NCBI RefSeq assembly: GCF_009817885.1
Contig: NZ_CP041764.1
Span: 620,001 to 684,000 of the forward strand
DNA from: Serratia rhizosphaerae
Lineage (GTDB): Bacteria; Pseudomonadota; Gammaproteobacteria; Enterobacterales; Enterobacteriaceae
DNA: 64,000 bases
Direction: 5' to 3'
Part shown: positions 35,024 through 44,330 of the stretch, in pieces
Layout of the letters: each line of letters begins with the position of its first letter
How positions within the stretch are numbered: position 1 is the stretch's first letter
Notes under the pieces: generated by a model
The model's input: only the letters and a program-made list of their open reading frames with translations
Told to the model about the DNA's origin: nothing
Database searches by the model: none
Position numbers and translations under genes: made by a program

Positions 35024-36385
35024 TTAACAGCTCTGGCCCGGAACGGGAGTGGCCCTGAAGGCATTCACCGCCCTGTCCAGCACGACCTGAGCCTCACCGC
35101 CTGAATCCAGGACAATATTTTGCCGGGACTCTTTTTCGATCCGCACGGTGATGACATCAAGCGCTGCCAGTCCGTCAGTCGCCAGCAACGCGCTTACCTG
35201 CGTGGAGAAACAAGCACTTGCGGCCGCATCATGGGCTTGTGACGTTTCGGTGGTGGCAACGATATGATTATCTGAAATATGATTCCCCTGCCCGGACACC
35301 ACGCGGATTATCACCGGGGTGGCGCCTGACGGGGTAATATACTGGGTATCTATAGTCTCCGATATATGATTGGCAATAATCGAATTATTGTCGCCACTGA
35401 TATAAAGGAGTCCGTATAAATCATCCAAGCCGTTGTTGTAAGCCTGCATCGGAGCCCAGGGTTCGCGCTCACGGAAGAAATGGTTGGCCGACACCAGGTT
35501 TTCTGCGCAGTTGTCTTCAAAGACCAGCATGCCCGGATAAAATGAATGGAGCCGATTATTGCTGACAGAGGAACGCACTACGCCGGAAAAATGAATGCTG
35601 CTTTTTCCGCGCGGGAAAATATTATTGGCAGTGATAAGCAAACCGCCAAAATTTTGTGCGTAAATGGAATATCCCCTGTAACCGGCACCGATGAGATTGT
35701 CGGTTATTTTCGATGCCTGCCCCGAGCCGCGCAGCTCAATGCAGTGGCCACATTCAGCAATGAAGTTATTATGTATCGCCAGCGCGTCAGCGTTATAAAT
35801 AGTGACGCCATGCTCTAAATACACCAGCCCCATGCCGCTGATACGGAATGAATCCTGCGCACTGGCAATATAAATACCTGTTTTACCATTGAGATAGGTA
35901 TTTTCAGGGTCGTCATTCCCTGAGCCATCGTCCACAAAGTGCAACCCATCAATACAGAAATCAGCAAACTCGACAGAACTTATCCGCGGGTCTCCGCTGC
36001 GTTCGATATAGAAGGCAGCCCCGGCAGACGCCTCCCCGCCTGCTGCCGGTTGCATCTCAACGAGTATGCGGCTGCCTCCCGGCCACACTTCGTGCCAGTT
36101 TTTCCATTCACTCTCCGGCGTATTAAAACGGATACTGGAAGAGGTGAAACCATGCCCGGAACCCATAATTTTCAGATAGCTGATATCTATCACCACTTGG
36201 GTAAGAAGAGGATAATCACCCGGTGGAATATAGATGACTGCACCGGGCTTTCCGCCGTTATTAATGTTGGCATCCGTTTGCCTGGCTTTAATATCTGCGA
36301 TAATGCTATTAATGACCTCACCAATATCCTGATACGGATTCCCTTCCTTCCACTCGGTGACATCGTAATAGTTGCTACTCGACAT
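35024..36385 (-). CDS. GH91 family enzyme: inulin fructotransferase / difructose-anhydride hydrolase
   Basis: 453 residues, right-handed beta-helix matching inulin fructotransferases from Arthrobacter in segments such as VIYIPPGDYPLLTQVVIDISYLKIMGSGHGF, YLNGKTGIYIASAQDSFRISGMGLVYLEH and NGLDDLYGLLYISGDNN. GH91 enzymes either cyclise inulin ends to difructose anhydride (EC 4.2.2.17/18) or hydrolyse the anhydride. There is no signal peptide, so a cytoplasmic anhydride hydrolase fits better than an inulin-attacking exoenzyme. From memory the catalytic Asp/Glu pair is 11 residues apart; here that gives Asn206/Glu217, so the Asp may be replaced (needs alignment). Strong SD AGGAGG. Same strand as the GPH transporter, 240 bp downstream of it. 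Confidence 0.85.
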   Translation of the reverse strand: MSSSNYYDVTEWKEGNPYQDIGEVINSIIADIKARQTDANINNGGKPGAVIYIPPGDYPLLTQVVIDISYLKIMGSGHGFTSSSIRFNTPESEWKNWHEVWPGGSRILVEMQPAAGGEASAGAAFYIERSGDPRISSVEFADFCIDGLHFVDDGSGNDDPENTYLNGKTGIYIASAQDSFRISGMGLVYLEHGVTIYNADALAIHNNFIAECGHCIELRGSGQASKITDNLIGAGYRGYSIYAQNFGGLLITANNIFPRGKSSIHFSGVVRSSVSNNRLHSFYPGMLVFEDNCAENLVSANHFFREREPWAPMQAYNNGLDDLYGLLYISGDNNSIIANHISETIDTQYITPSGATPVIIRVVSGQGNHISDNHIVATTETSQAHDAAASACFSTQVSALLATDGLAALDVITVRIEKESRQNIVLDSGGEAQVVLDRAVNAFRATPVPGQSC

Positions 36386-36625
36386 GTGTTAAATCCTCCT
36401 GTGACAGTAATACGAAAAACATGCAGTGCGCGATGCGATCTCTTCGCGTAAGGCCAGTGATATTGAGGTAAGGTTCTCCGAGCGCCGCATGGCAGGCACT
36501 CTCATCCCGCCATGCGACCCAGACAATACGCATAATGATCCAGGGCCATGTTTATTTTGAATAACCCGCTTACTTTCAGATCTTGTTTCTTTTAGCCATA
36601 CGTCAATACGCGGCGTTGCCTGACC
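36386..36625. other. Intergenic region between transporter and GH91 gene
   Basis: 240 bp on the operon side of the GH91 gene, with the AGGAGG ribosome site at its end. Too long for tight coupling; may contain a secondary promoter. No terminator hairpin recognised. Confidence 0.35.
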
Positions 36626-38047
36626 TTAATGGACGGGAACATCTTTAAGCGCCTGCGGCTGAAGCGCACCCTTTTCCAGTTCGCGTTTGGCGAGATCGAC
36701 TTTTATCTTTTCGATAAAAATGTTGTTCAACTTGAAGTAGCGCACCATAAATGCGCTGATAAAATAACTCACCATCGGCAGTAGCGAGAACATGATAATA
36801 ATGCCCTGGATAGTTTGTGCATTTTGCTCCGGCTTATTGGCGATATAGCCGGTATATGACAATATCCAGGCAACGATCGCCCCGGCTACCGCCAATCCCA
36901 TTTTCAGCATAAACAGATTACCGGCAAAAGAGATACCGGTCAGGCGCTTGCCGAACTTCCAATCGCCGTAGTCGTCAACGTCTGACATCATCGCCCACAG
37001 AATAGGGCCGGACTGGATTAAATGCAGGATATTAATGATCACGAAGAGCGTGAGCAGTGGCACCAGGGATTTCGGGTCGACAAACCACAGCGCGAAGGAA
37101 AGAATACCGAGAATAATATTAATATTTCGGAACAGCTTAACCTTATCAAAACGGTCGGTCAGCGGTTTGGCGATGACACTGCCCAGCATATTGCAGGCGA
37201 CGCCGAGCGCCATAAAAAAGGTAATAAAGCCGACGGAAGCCTGCATCACGTAGGTCGCATAATAAATGGTGACAGCGCCACGAATGAACGCCGGAAAAAC
37301 ATTCAGAAAGGTAATTGAAATCATCAACAGCCATTGGTCGTTTTTAGCGATATCTTTCAGGTCTTTCATTAACGAGTCGTTGGACTTAATCGAAACAACG
37401 CGCTCTTTAATACTGGAAAAACAGAACAGGAACATCAGCGTCGCGGCACCACCCATGATCATCATCGTCAGCTGAAAGCCGGATGCGCGATTGCCGTTAC
37501 CCAGCCAGTCGGTTAACGGCAAAATGGAGGAAGAGACAATAAGCGTCGCCAGGCCATTCAGAAAGAAACGCCATGACAAACAGCCCAGCCGCTCCTGTTG
37601 GTTCAGTGTAATCACGCCCGCTACCGAGCAATAGGGAATATTGATAGCGGTATAAATCAACGACATAATCAGATAAGTGAGCCAGGCATAGATGATTTTT
37701 CCGTTCATGCTCAGGTCGGGCGTGGTGAACATCAGTATGGCGCCCAGGCCAAATGGCACCGCCATCCACAACAGCCAGGGACGGAATTTACCCCATCGAC
37801 TTTGTGTACGATCGCAAATCGCCCCCATGATCGGATCGCTGAAGGCGTCAAAAATACGGATCACCAGAAATAATGTTCCTACGACGCCGGGAGCCAGCCC
37901 ATAGACATCGGTATAAAACCATGTCAGATACAGCGCCAGTACGCTCCAGATCATACAGGATCCGGCGTCACCCATACCGTAACCGATCTTTTCTTTCAGA
38001 CGCAGCTTTCCGTAAGCGCTTTGCTTTTCCATGGCAGTCGCAGACAT
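36626..38047 (-). CDS. GPH-family sugar:cation symporter (MelB/YicJ-like)
   Basis: 473 residues, 12 membrane helices of the glycoside-pentoside-hexuronide family. Diagnostic stretches: EKIGYGMGDAGSCMIWSVLALYLTWFYTDVYGL, FDAFSDPIMGAICDRTQSRWGKFRPWLLW and INIPYCSVAGVITLNQQERLG. Likely imports the disaccharide or difructose anhydride handled by the downstream GH91 enzyme. SD TGAGGTG before the ATG at 38047. Confidence 0.93.
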   Translation of the reverse strand: MSATAMEKQSAYGKLRLKEKIGYGMGDAGSCMIWSVLALYLTWFYTDVYGLAPGVVGTLFLVIRIFDAFSDPIMGAICDRTQSRWGKFRPWLLWMAVPFGLGAILMFTTPDLSMNGKIIYAWLTYLIMSLIYTAINIPYCSVAGVITLNQQERLGCLSWRFFLNGLATLIVSSSILPLTDWLGNGNRASGFQLTMMIMGGAATLMFLFCFSSIKERVVSIKSNDSLMKDLKDIAKNDQWLLMISITFLNVFPAFIRGAVTIYYATYVMQASVGFITFFMALGVACNMLGSVIAKPLTDRFDKVKLFRNINIILGILSFALWFVDPKSLVPLLTLFVIINILHLIQSGPILWAMMSDVDDYGDWKFGKRLTGISFAGNLFMLKMGLAVAGAIVAWILSYTGYIANKPEQNAQTIQGIIIMFSLLPMVSYFISAFMVRYFKLNNIFIEKIKVDLAKRELEKGALQPQALKDVPVH

Positions 38048-38086
38048 AAAATCACCTCAATAGTGCCCGGTCATAAAATTTAGACG

Positions 38087-38118
38087 CTGGTTATTATCAC
38101 CAGAGTCAGTGCTGGTAA
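38087..38118. promoter_or_regulatory. Candidate LacI operator(s) upstream of transporter gene
   Basis: Dyad CTGG-N9-CCAG (38087-38103) followed by a near repeat of its left half (GCTGGTTATTA versus GCTGGTAATAA). It lies between the LacI-type gene and the transporter, about 40-70 bp before the transporter ATG. Confidence 0.45.
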
Positions 38119-38155
38119 TAAATTTCCAACAACATTAAATGGAGACATGCAGATA

Positions 38156-39166
38156 TTAAAGCGTCGTAATATTAATAGTCACGCTACTCTCGCGGATAAT
38201 CAGCCGGGAGACAATTTCATACATTTCGATGCTCTCCTGTTTTTTCTCGTTATTAACCATCTGAAATGCCAGATGTGCGATTTCTTTTATCGGCTGGGCA
38301 ACGCTGGTTATCCCTTTCGTTTGCGCCAGCAAGGTATTATCGAAACTGGCAATAGCAATATCCTGAGGTACAGCCACGCCTTTTTCTTTTAACCCGTCGA
38401 TAATATAACTGGCGGCAACGTCATTATAGACCCAAAGAGATGTGCACACATTTTTCCGGGCAGACAGCTTTTCGATAACCTCATCCAGTATACCGATATG
38501 GCCAGATGTTTTTTCCCCTTCACCTTTCGCTATCCAGAATTGATTTTCTTTAGCCAGATTTAACCCCTGCCCGGTAATCTTTTTACTCCAGGCGTAAACC
38601 TTGCGATTATCGACACCTTCCTGGGCAACAAAGCCAAATGTGGTATGCCCGCTTTGTATGAAGTGTTCCGCGATACTTTCCGCACCTTTACCCTGGTTAA
38701 TAGAGACGGAATTAAAAAAGCGTGAAACCTGTGTCACCACCGCAACCGGAATATGGGTGGCGGTTAACCACTCCGAAAGTTCGGCCTCTGCTTCTGTCGG
38801 AACCCACAGCAAACTGTCGATCCCCATACCAATTAAAGCGTGGATGATCTGCTTATCCTGCAGAGGTTGATTCTGGTGGGTCTTAACGATCACCGACTTT
38901 CCAATGTACCTTGCTTCCTCTTCAAACGTCGCCAGTAACTCGCAAAAGTGAGGATTGACAAGGTTTGGCACAACCACGGCAATCAGCCCGGAACATTTAC
39001 CACTCAACTGAAACGCGCTCTTACTTGGCACATAACACAGGAAATCCATTGCATCACGTACTGCTTGACGTGTTTCCGGCATCACACTGGGGTGGTGATT
39101 CAACACTCGTGATACGGTAGCAGTAGAGACCCCCGCTTTTTTTGCTACGTCCTTAATCGATGCCAT
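38156..39166 (-). CDS. LacI-family regulator of the GH91/GPH operon
   Basis: 336 residues. N-terminal LacI HTH (MASIKDVAKKAGVSTATVSRVLNHHPSVMPETRQAVRDAMD), then a periplasmic-binding-protein-like effector domain. Same orientation as the transporter and GH91 genes with 108 bp between. Presumably represses them in the absence of the sugar. Confidence 0.92.
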   Translation of the reverse strand: MASIKDVAKKAGVSTATVSRVLNHHPSVMPETRQAVRDAMDFLCYVPSKSAFQLSGKCSGLIAVVVPNLVNPHFCELLATFEEEARYIGKSVIVKTHQNQPLQDKQIIHALIGMGIDSLLWVPTEAEAELSEWLTATHIPVAVVTQVSRFFNSVSINQGKGAESIAEHFIQSGHTTFGFVAQEGVDNRKVYAWSKKITGQGLNLAKENQFWIAKGEGEKTSGHIGILDEVIEKLSARKNVCTSLWVYNDVAASYIIDGLKEKGVAVPQDIAIASFDNTLLAQTKGITSVAQPIKEIAHLAFQMVNNEKKQESIEMYEIVSRLIIRESSVTINITTL

Positions 39167-39358
39167 GTTAATGAGATGCGTCGTTTAACCATGGCGTCAC
39201 TATAAATTGTGATGAAGGTCAAAAATGTAAGCCAGTTCACATGTTGCCGCGTTACATGAATCCGCGCTTAGTCGCGCAATTCAGCTTGGGGTGCCGCCGC
39301 TTATCCAGGCACCCAGGCTGTGTTGAGGAGCGGCCACAGCTTCGCAGCCCAATGATGA

Positions 39359-39428
39359 AGTCAGCTTCTGGCACAAAACCGCCGTCGAATCGCTCTTGGT
39401 CTGCTATGAGCGAGGAGCAGAAGTTGGC
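39359..39428. repeat. Dispersed inverted-arm repeat, copy A
   Basis: Left arm TCAGCTTCTGGCAC (39361-39374) and right arm GCTATGAGCGAGGAGCAGAAG (39403-39423). Related to the consensus AATGTCCGCTCCTGGCAC ... GCTATGAGCGAGGAGCGGACAT found in four more places. Confidence 0.65.
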
Positions 39429-39661
39429 GCACAGCAGCCGTTCTGACCAAAACTCGTCATTAGAAGGAAGTTATGCGCAAATGTTGTTGACGATGGTGAA
39501 GTGATTTGCAAACGGTCGCTATGTTTTATGAGATGATAAAATCCACCAGGGATGGCTGGAGCAGTACTGTGGGCAGTCACACTGTGAAGTTAAAACTGCG
39601 TTACGCTAGCCGTCCATTGAAAATCCGTCGCCTCGGAGGAATTGACGGGGTGATATCAGCT

Positions 39662-39907
39662 TTAAATCTGTGCCATACCGCCGTCAACAAACAGTTCTAT
39701 GGCATTGGTAAAACTGGCGGCATCAGAAGCCAGAAATGCAAAGGTTTTGCCGACTTCCGCTGGCTCACCAATCCGGCCCAACGGAACCTGTGCTGCCAGT
39801 GCATCAAACAAGCCCTTACGCTCTTCCTCGGCAACCAGTCCCCCTAATCCAGGCGTTTTGACCGGACCCGGACTCACGACATTCACCCGAATACCACACC
39901 CCTGCAA
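39662..39907 (-). pseudogene. C-terminal fragment of an SDR dehydrogenase
   Basis: About 80 residues: GIRVNVVSPGPVKTPGLGG ... PLGRIGEPAEVGKTFAFLASDAASFTNAIELFVDGG. This is the last third of a classical short-chain dehydrogenase. The cofactor (TGxxxGIG) and catalytic YxxxK regions are missing because the sequence upstream of 39907 is unrelated. Confidence 0.85.
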
Positions 39908-40095
39908 GTCCAGCGCTCATGAGCGAGCTACTCTCTATAAAACAACTGCTCTGGCGCTGCGGTATCAAGTACGACTGACGGAGTGCTTTACCCAAAAATG
40001 AAACAGTGCTTATATGTACTGGCTTCAGCTTAAATAATTAATAGGGCCTACAATACACGGGGCCAACTCAGTGTCTTTGCCGTAAAGGATTAGGT

Positions 40096-42234
40096 ATGGA
40101 AATTGAAATTAATTGCTGTAATAACATCGATAAAGCAAATATCACTCTGGCAGAAAAAAAATTAAATATTAAATTTGCGCCTAACGGCACCGGAAAAAGC
40201 ACCATTTCACGCGCGATTCAGTGTACGGTAAATGGGGATGAACAGGGGCTCAATGACTTGCTTCCGTTTAGATACCGTGGTTCTAATCCCGATGCAGTAC
40301 AGCCCGGGGTAACTGGTGTCGATGGCTTACAAAACGTCATGTGCTTTAATGAAAAATATGTCGATCAATTCACTTTTCAACCAGACGAGTTAGTAAGTAA
40401 TAGTTTTGACATCTTCATCAAAAGTGAAGCGTATCATGAGACAGAACGCGAAATCGAAGCCATGGTCGCGGCCATACGACAGCAGTTTGCTGATAACGTC
40501 GAGCTTGAAGAGTTCATCACTCACCTGGGGGAACTCAGCGCCGCGTTTAAGCTGAGTAGCACCGGGATTGCAAAAACGTCTACTGGTATGAAAGGCTTAT
40601 CAACCGGCAATAAGCTTCAGCACATTCCCGCCGGTTTGGAATCTTATAAGCCGTACATCCAAAGTAAAAACAGCGTAGAGTGGATCGAGTGGCAGACCCG
40701 GGGGTATGAGAAATTCTCCGCGCTATCCGACGGCTGCTGTCCGTTCTGTACTGGCGACTCTCGTGAAAAGGCCGAGCAGATTAGCCGCGTCAGCGCAGAG
40801 TATGATAAGGCCGTCATTAAAAACCTGATCGGCCTGATCGGCGTGCTAGATAAACTCGGCGAATATTTTTCAGAGCCTGCCCGCGCCCGCCTCGCTGATA
40901 TTACAACCCTAAAAAGTGGGCTGGAAAAACAGCACGAAGAATATCTCGTGACAGTGAAGAAGCAGACAGACAGCCTGATAACTATGCTGAATACCCTTAA
41001 GACTCTTAACGGCTTTACGTTCAGCGCTTCAACCAACGTAAAGGCTGCACTGGAAGCCTGTCGCCTCGACGTGAAGTTTTTTCCGGAACTGCAGTCGGAC
41101 AAAACGGCCCGCACCGTGGCCAGTCTCAATACCTCTTTAGACGACCTGACGGCGCAGGCCGGACGCCTGCAGGGTCAAATAAATAAGCAGCGTCAGGGCA
41201 TGCAGAAACTGATCCTCAAGCATAAAACCGATATCAATACCTTCCTGGCTTACGCTGGCTATCGTTATCAGGTGGATATCACGGGGGAAGGTGATAAATG
41301 CCGGCTGAAACTGCGCCACGAAGACTTTGACGGGTACGTTAGCGGCGGCAGCCAGCATCTCAGTTACGGTGAACGCAACGCCTTTGCCATCGTTCTGTTT
41401 ATGTATGAATGCCTAGCCAAGAAACCAGGCATGATCATTCTTGACGACCCGATTTCATCGTTTGATAAGAACAAGAAATTTGCCATCCTGGAGATGCTGT
41501 TTCGCCGCAATACCGGTGAGTGCCTGAAAAATGAAACGGTACTGATGCTGACTCACGATGTTGAGCCTATTATTGATACGCTGAAGTCCGTCAGGAAGCT
41601 GTTCAGTAATCTGGTTACGGCCTCACACTTGCGCTACAGCGCAGGTTGCATCACCGAGCAGCTCATCGGTGAAAGTGATATCCGCACTTTTGCCCAGATC
41701 TGCCAGTCTGTCACTGACTCTGATAGTGAAGACATCATCAAGCTGATCTATCTTCGCCGACATTATGAAATTATGGACGACCTCGGTGATGCCTATCAGG
41801 TGCTGTCAAACCTGTTTCATCACCGTGAAACGCCCATCGACACCCGTGAACCCGTTGTGCAGGGAGTGGGACATCCTGAAATGTCCGCAGAAAAAGTTGC
41901 CAGCGGTTGCCAGGCAATCGCCGAGCGCATACCCGGCTTTGACTACCAGGCCACTTTCGCGCAGCTCACCGAACCGGAACGTATACGAGCGCTTTATCTG
42001 CTCTGCCGTAATGGCTACGAGAAACTACAGGTGTTCAGGCTGCTTCAGACAGGACTCGAAAACGCAGTCATACGTAAATTCATGAACGAGACCTACCATA
42101 TTGAAAATGAATTTATCTGTCAGTTGGATCCTGCCCGGTTTGATCTCATTCCTGAATATGTCATCAGGGAGTGCGACGCGCTTATACTTCCTCCTCCACC
42201 TGTAAAGGACGATGCGCTGGAAGAAATTGCCTGA
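40096..42234 (+). CDS. AAA ATPase with zinc-hook motif (AAA_13/RloC-like fold)
   Basis: 712 residues. Walker A APNGTGKST (28-36) near the N-terminus, a central helical region with CCPFC (Cys215 and Cys218) resembling a zinc hook, ABC-type signature LSYGE (422-426), Walker B MIILDDP (446-452), D-loop SSFD and H-loop LTHD (about 485-488). This is the SMC/Rad50-like layout of the PF13166-type family that includes PrrC and RloC anticodon nucleases. I do not see an assignable nuclease catalytic triad in the C-terminal 220 residues. A stand-alone antiphage or stress role is a guess from family and setting. Clear SD AAAGGA. Confidence 0.85.
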   Translation: MEIEINCCNNIDKANITLAEKKLNIKFAPNGTGKSTISRAIQCTVNGDEQGLNDLLPFRYRGSNPDAVQPGVTGVDGLQNVMCFNEKYVDQFTFQPDELVSNSFDIFIKSEAYHETEREIEAMVAAIRQQFADNVELEEFITHLGELSAAFKLSSTGIAKTSTGMKGLSTGNKLQHIPAGLESYKPYIQSKNSVEWIEWQTRGYEKFSALSDGCCPFCTGDSREKAEQISRVSAEYDKAVIKNLIGLIGVLDKLGEYFSEPARARLADITTLKSGLEKQHEEYLVTVKKQTDSLITMLNTLKTLNGFTFSASTNVKAALEACRLDVKFFPELQSDKTARTVASLNTSLDDLTAQAGRLQGQINKQRQGMQKLILKHKTDINTFLAYAGYRYQVDITGEGDKCRLKLRHEDFDGYVSGGSQHLSYGERNAFAIVLFMYECLAKKPGMIILDDPISSFDKNKKFAILEMLFRRNTGECLKNETVLMLTHDVEPIIDTLKSVRKLFSNLVTASHLRYSAGCITEQLIGESDIRTFAQICQSVTDSDSEDIIKLIYLRRHYEIMDDLGDAYQVLSNLFHHRETPIDTREPVVQGVGHPEMSAEKVASGCQAIAERIPGFDYQATFAQLTEPERIRALYLLCRNGYEKLQVFRLLQTGLENAVIRKFMNETYHIENEFICQLDPARFDLIPEYVIRECDALILPPPPVKDDALEEIA

Positions 42235-42509
42235 CCTGTCGGAGGCGCAAGTGTATTAATGTGCTTCAGTTTTCAGTGCGGCGTCAGTCGGGGCCAATAA
42301 CCGCCAGCAGGCGATTACGGTCTGTTACCCGGACCGTTTTCCCCTGCCACAGCGACCTGATGAGCTTGCGGGCCTCACGGCTTAGCCTGACATTTAGAGT
42401 GCTGACCGTACCAAGGTAACGCCACCTCCAGGGAGCAGGCATGGGACATGCTCTTGCACGGTAATCGGACACATTACTGTAAGCCATTCCATCATAAGGA
42501 TGGTAAACA

Positions 42510-42776
42510 ATGAACCATCCTGAAATTCACGTCAAAGACTGGATTGATGTGGCCAATCATGAGTGTGCGGTGCAACGGTTTCTTCCTCCAGGAACTCCCA
42601 TCGGCGTCTGTACTGTTGTTCTGAATAAAACCAAACCGACCACCCAGATCGCTGGCTGGAACGGCGAAAAGTGGTACTTCATGCCCAGCCATGACTTTGA
42701 TGGCTATGCAGATGAGTATGATCCCTGTGTACGTGAACTGAAACGGGGCCGTCACTGCCCCCACGAGGCAATGTAG
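42510..42776 (+). CDS. Small hypothetical protein
   Basis: 88 residues (MNHPEIHVKDWIDVANHECAV ... CPHEAM) with AAGGATGG 12 bases upstream. No family recognised. Composition, with several Trp, His and Cys, and a plausible hydrophilic fold make it protein-like, but there is no independent support. It follows the ATPase gene on the same strand by 275 bp and could be an accessory of it or unrelated. Confidence 0.45.
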   Translation: MNHPEIHVKDWIDVANHECAVQRFLPPGTPIGVCTVVLNKTKPTTQIAGWNGEKWYFMPSHDFDGYADEYDPCVRELKRGRHCPHEAM

Positions 42777-42857
42777 TGCAACTGCGTTTAGGCCAGACCA
42801 CACGTCACAACACAAGGGCTGCGTTCTGATGTTGACCATAACGCATAGTGATAGAGT

Positions 42858-42875
42858 AATGTCCGCTCCTGGCAC
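42858..42875. repeat. Dispersed repeat, left arm, copy B
   Basis: AATGTCCGCTCCTGGCAC, identical over 18 bases to copy E at 63778. The right arm is not seen nearby. Confidence 0.7.
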
Positions 42876-42948
42876 ACAGCCGCCCCCCAAGCGGAATAAT
42901 ACCCACTCTGCCATAATTCAACGGGTCGCCGTCTAATCCCCCGACGCT

Positions 42949-43839
42949 TCAGCCCGGCCCCTCGCTTCCTGCTGCCAGCAGCGGCACCAGCACGTCGCTG
43001 ATCGGCGTGGGGATCCCCTGCTCGCGGCCATAACGCTGTATCACGCCGTTGCGGATATCCCACTCCAGCGGGCGGTTGGCCTGTCGGTCAGCCAGTATTG
43101 AGGTGCCCAAATCCGCAGGGGCGCGATGAAAACGCTCCACGATCTCCTGCGGAACGTTATCGCTCAGTGATGCGCCGTGCGCACGCGCAACGGCCAGACA
43201 CTCGCGCAGATAGGCCAGCGCCAGTTCGGTGATATCCTCCCGGGCGAACATCCCGGCACGGCGATTAGCCAGCACCATCAGGCCCGCGACCGCGTTCTGC
43301 AACAGCTTGCGCCATGCGACGGAGACAAAATCGGCGGACAGTTCAACCGCACAGCCTGTGCCGCCGAGCACATCCGCAAATCGTTGCGCCTGCGGCACAT
43401 CGGGCAGCGTAAGACGCGGTTTTTCACGCAGCCATACGGAGGCATCCGGCTCGCGCTGCGCCGGGAACCACACGACCGAAGGCAGCACCCGGGCGCCGTT
43501 GACGTAGGGCGTCAACTGGCTGGCCTGCTCGACGCCGTTTTGCAACGCGCAGACGACGGTATGTTCGTCGCACAGCGCGGCCAGCCAGCCGGCGCAGTCA
43601 GCAACCTGGGTGGTTTTCACCGCGACAAACACCAGATCGAACGGATGGCGGATCGCCGCCGGATCGCTCAATACCGGCCCGGGCACCACGACTTCCCCCT
43701 CATCGTGACGCAAAATTAACTGCGGATGCGCGCTACGCCCGCAAAGGACCGGCGTTCGGCCAGCCTTATGCAGTAACGCGGCGATGGTGGTGCCGATAGC
43801 ACCCGGCCCGAGAAGGGCAAGCGTGGGATGGTCAGACAT
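42949..43839 (-). CDS. PanE/ApbA-family 2-oxoacid reductase (2-dehydropantoate 2-reductase-like)
   Basis: 296 residues from the ATG at 43839 (AGGAGAACGCCAT upstream); the in-frame start at 43899 is rejected. N-terminal Rossmann motif GPGAIGTT, central VFVAVKTTQV and QNGVEQ, and the C-terminal helical domain with the catalytic-type Lys in WRKLLQNAVAG. Reduces a 2-oxoacid, possibly ketopantoate, with NADPH. Lies next to the decayed DMT exporter; substrate not certain. Confidence 0.88.
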   Translation of the reverse strand: MSDHPTLALLGPGAIGTTIAALLHKAGRTPVLCGRSAHPQLILRHDEGEVVVPGPVLSDPAAIRHPFDLVFVAVKTTQVADCAGWLAALCDEHTVVCALQNGVEQASQLTPYVNGARVLPSVVWFPAQREPDASVWLREKPRLTLPDVPQAQRFADVLGGTGCAVELSADFVSVAWRKLLQNAVAGLMVLANRRAGMFAREDITELALAYLRECLAVARAHGASLSDNVPQEIVERFHRAPADLGTSILADRQANRPLEWDIRNGVIQRYGREQGIPTPISDVLVPLLAAGSEGPG

Positions 43840-43859
43840 ATGGCGTTCTCCTGATTTGA

Positions 43860-44330
43860 TTAACCTATCATCAGCGTGCCGGCGACAATGAGCGCTCACG
43901 CCAGCATTTTTTTCAGCGTTAACGCTTCGCCGAGAAACAGATAGCCCAATACGGCGGCAAACAGCACGCTGGTTTCACGCAGCGCAGAGACGGCGCCCAT
44001 CGGTGCGGCCGTCATGGCGTAAATGATGATGCCATTAGCAAGCAGCGAAACCAGACCGCCTGCTGCCGCGTGGAGCATGCCGGGCCCGCCGGTGCAGTAA
44101 GCTCTTACCGTCGCGCAGCACGATATAAAGCAGCGGTATCAACACTCCCCATAATGCGCTCATCCACACGGTATAGGCGAGCGCGTTGCCGGACACGCGC
44201 ACGCCCATGCCATCCACCACGTATAGGCAGCGATAAAAACGCCCGTTGCCAGGGTATAGCGCAGGCCCCAGCTCTCCGCCAGATTTTTCAACTGATGGCG
44301 ACCCGTGATCACCGGCATCAGTAACGGCTG
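43860..44330 (-). pseudogene. DMT (EamA) exporter, multiple lesions
   Basis: Three frames must be joined to rebuild one EamA-type transporter. QPLLMPVITGRHQLKNLAE ... YT breaks near 44223, VVDGMGVRVSGN ... LYIVLRDGKS breaks near 44088, and GMLHAAAGGLVSLLAN ... LTLKKMLA ends in an in-frame TGA (43896-43898), after which ALIVAGTLMIG continues to the natural stop (43860-43862). The N-terminal helices are also missing. Non-functional remnant. Confidence 0.83.

Larger units (their letters stand above)
39167..40095. other. Junction region with repeat copy and SDR remnant
   Basis: About 930 bp between the LacI gene and the AAA ATPase gene. It contains repeat copy A (39359-39428) and a truncated SDR gene (39662-39907). 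No complete gene or integrase is present; base composition changes across it, so it looks like an insertion or deletion scar at the left edge of the accessory block. The ATPase has its own SD (AAAGGATTAGGT). Confidence 0.6.
42235..42948. other. Region with one small ORF and repeat copy B
   Basis: About 700 bp after the ATPase gene. A minus-strand frame at 42284-42487 has no family features and is not called. The small ORF 42510-42776 and repeat copy B (42858-42875) lie here. Confidence 0.45.

Noticed and set aside
42284..42487. 67-codon minus-strand frame after the AAA ATPase
   Set aside because: Considered as an antitoxin (VTDRNRLLAVIG resembles Phd/YefM ends), but no DNA-binding part, toxin partner or ribosome site is visible.
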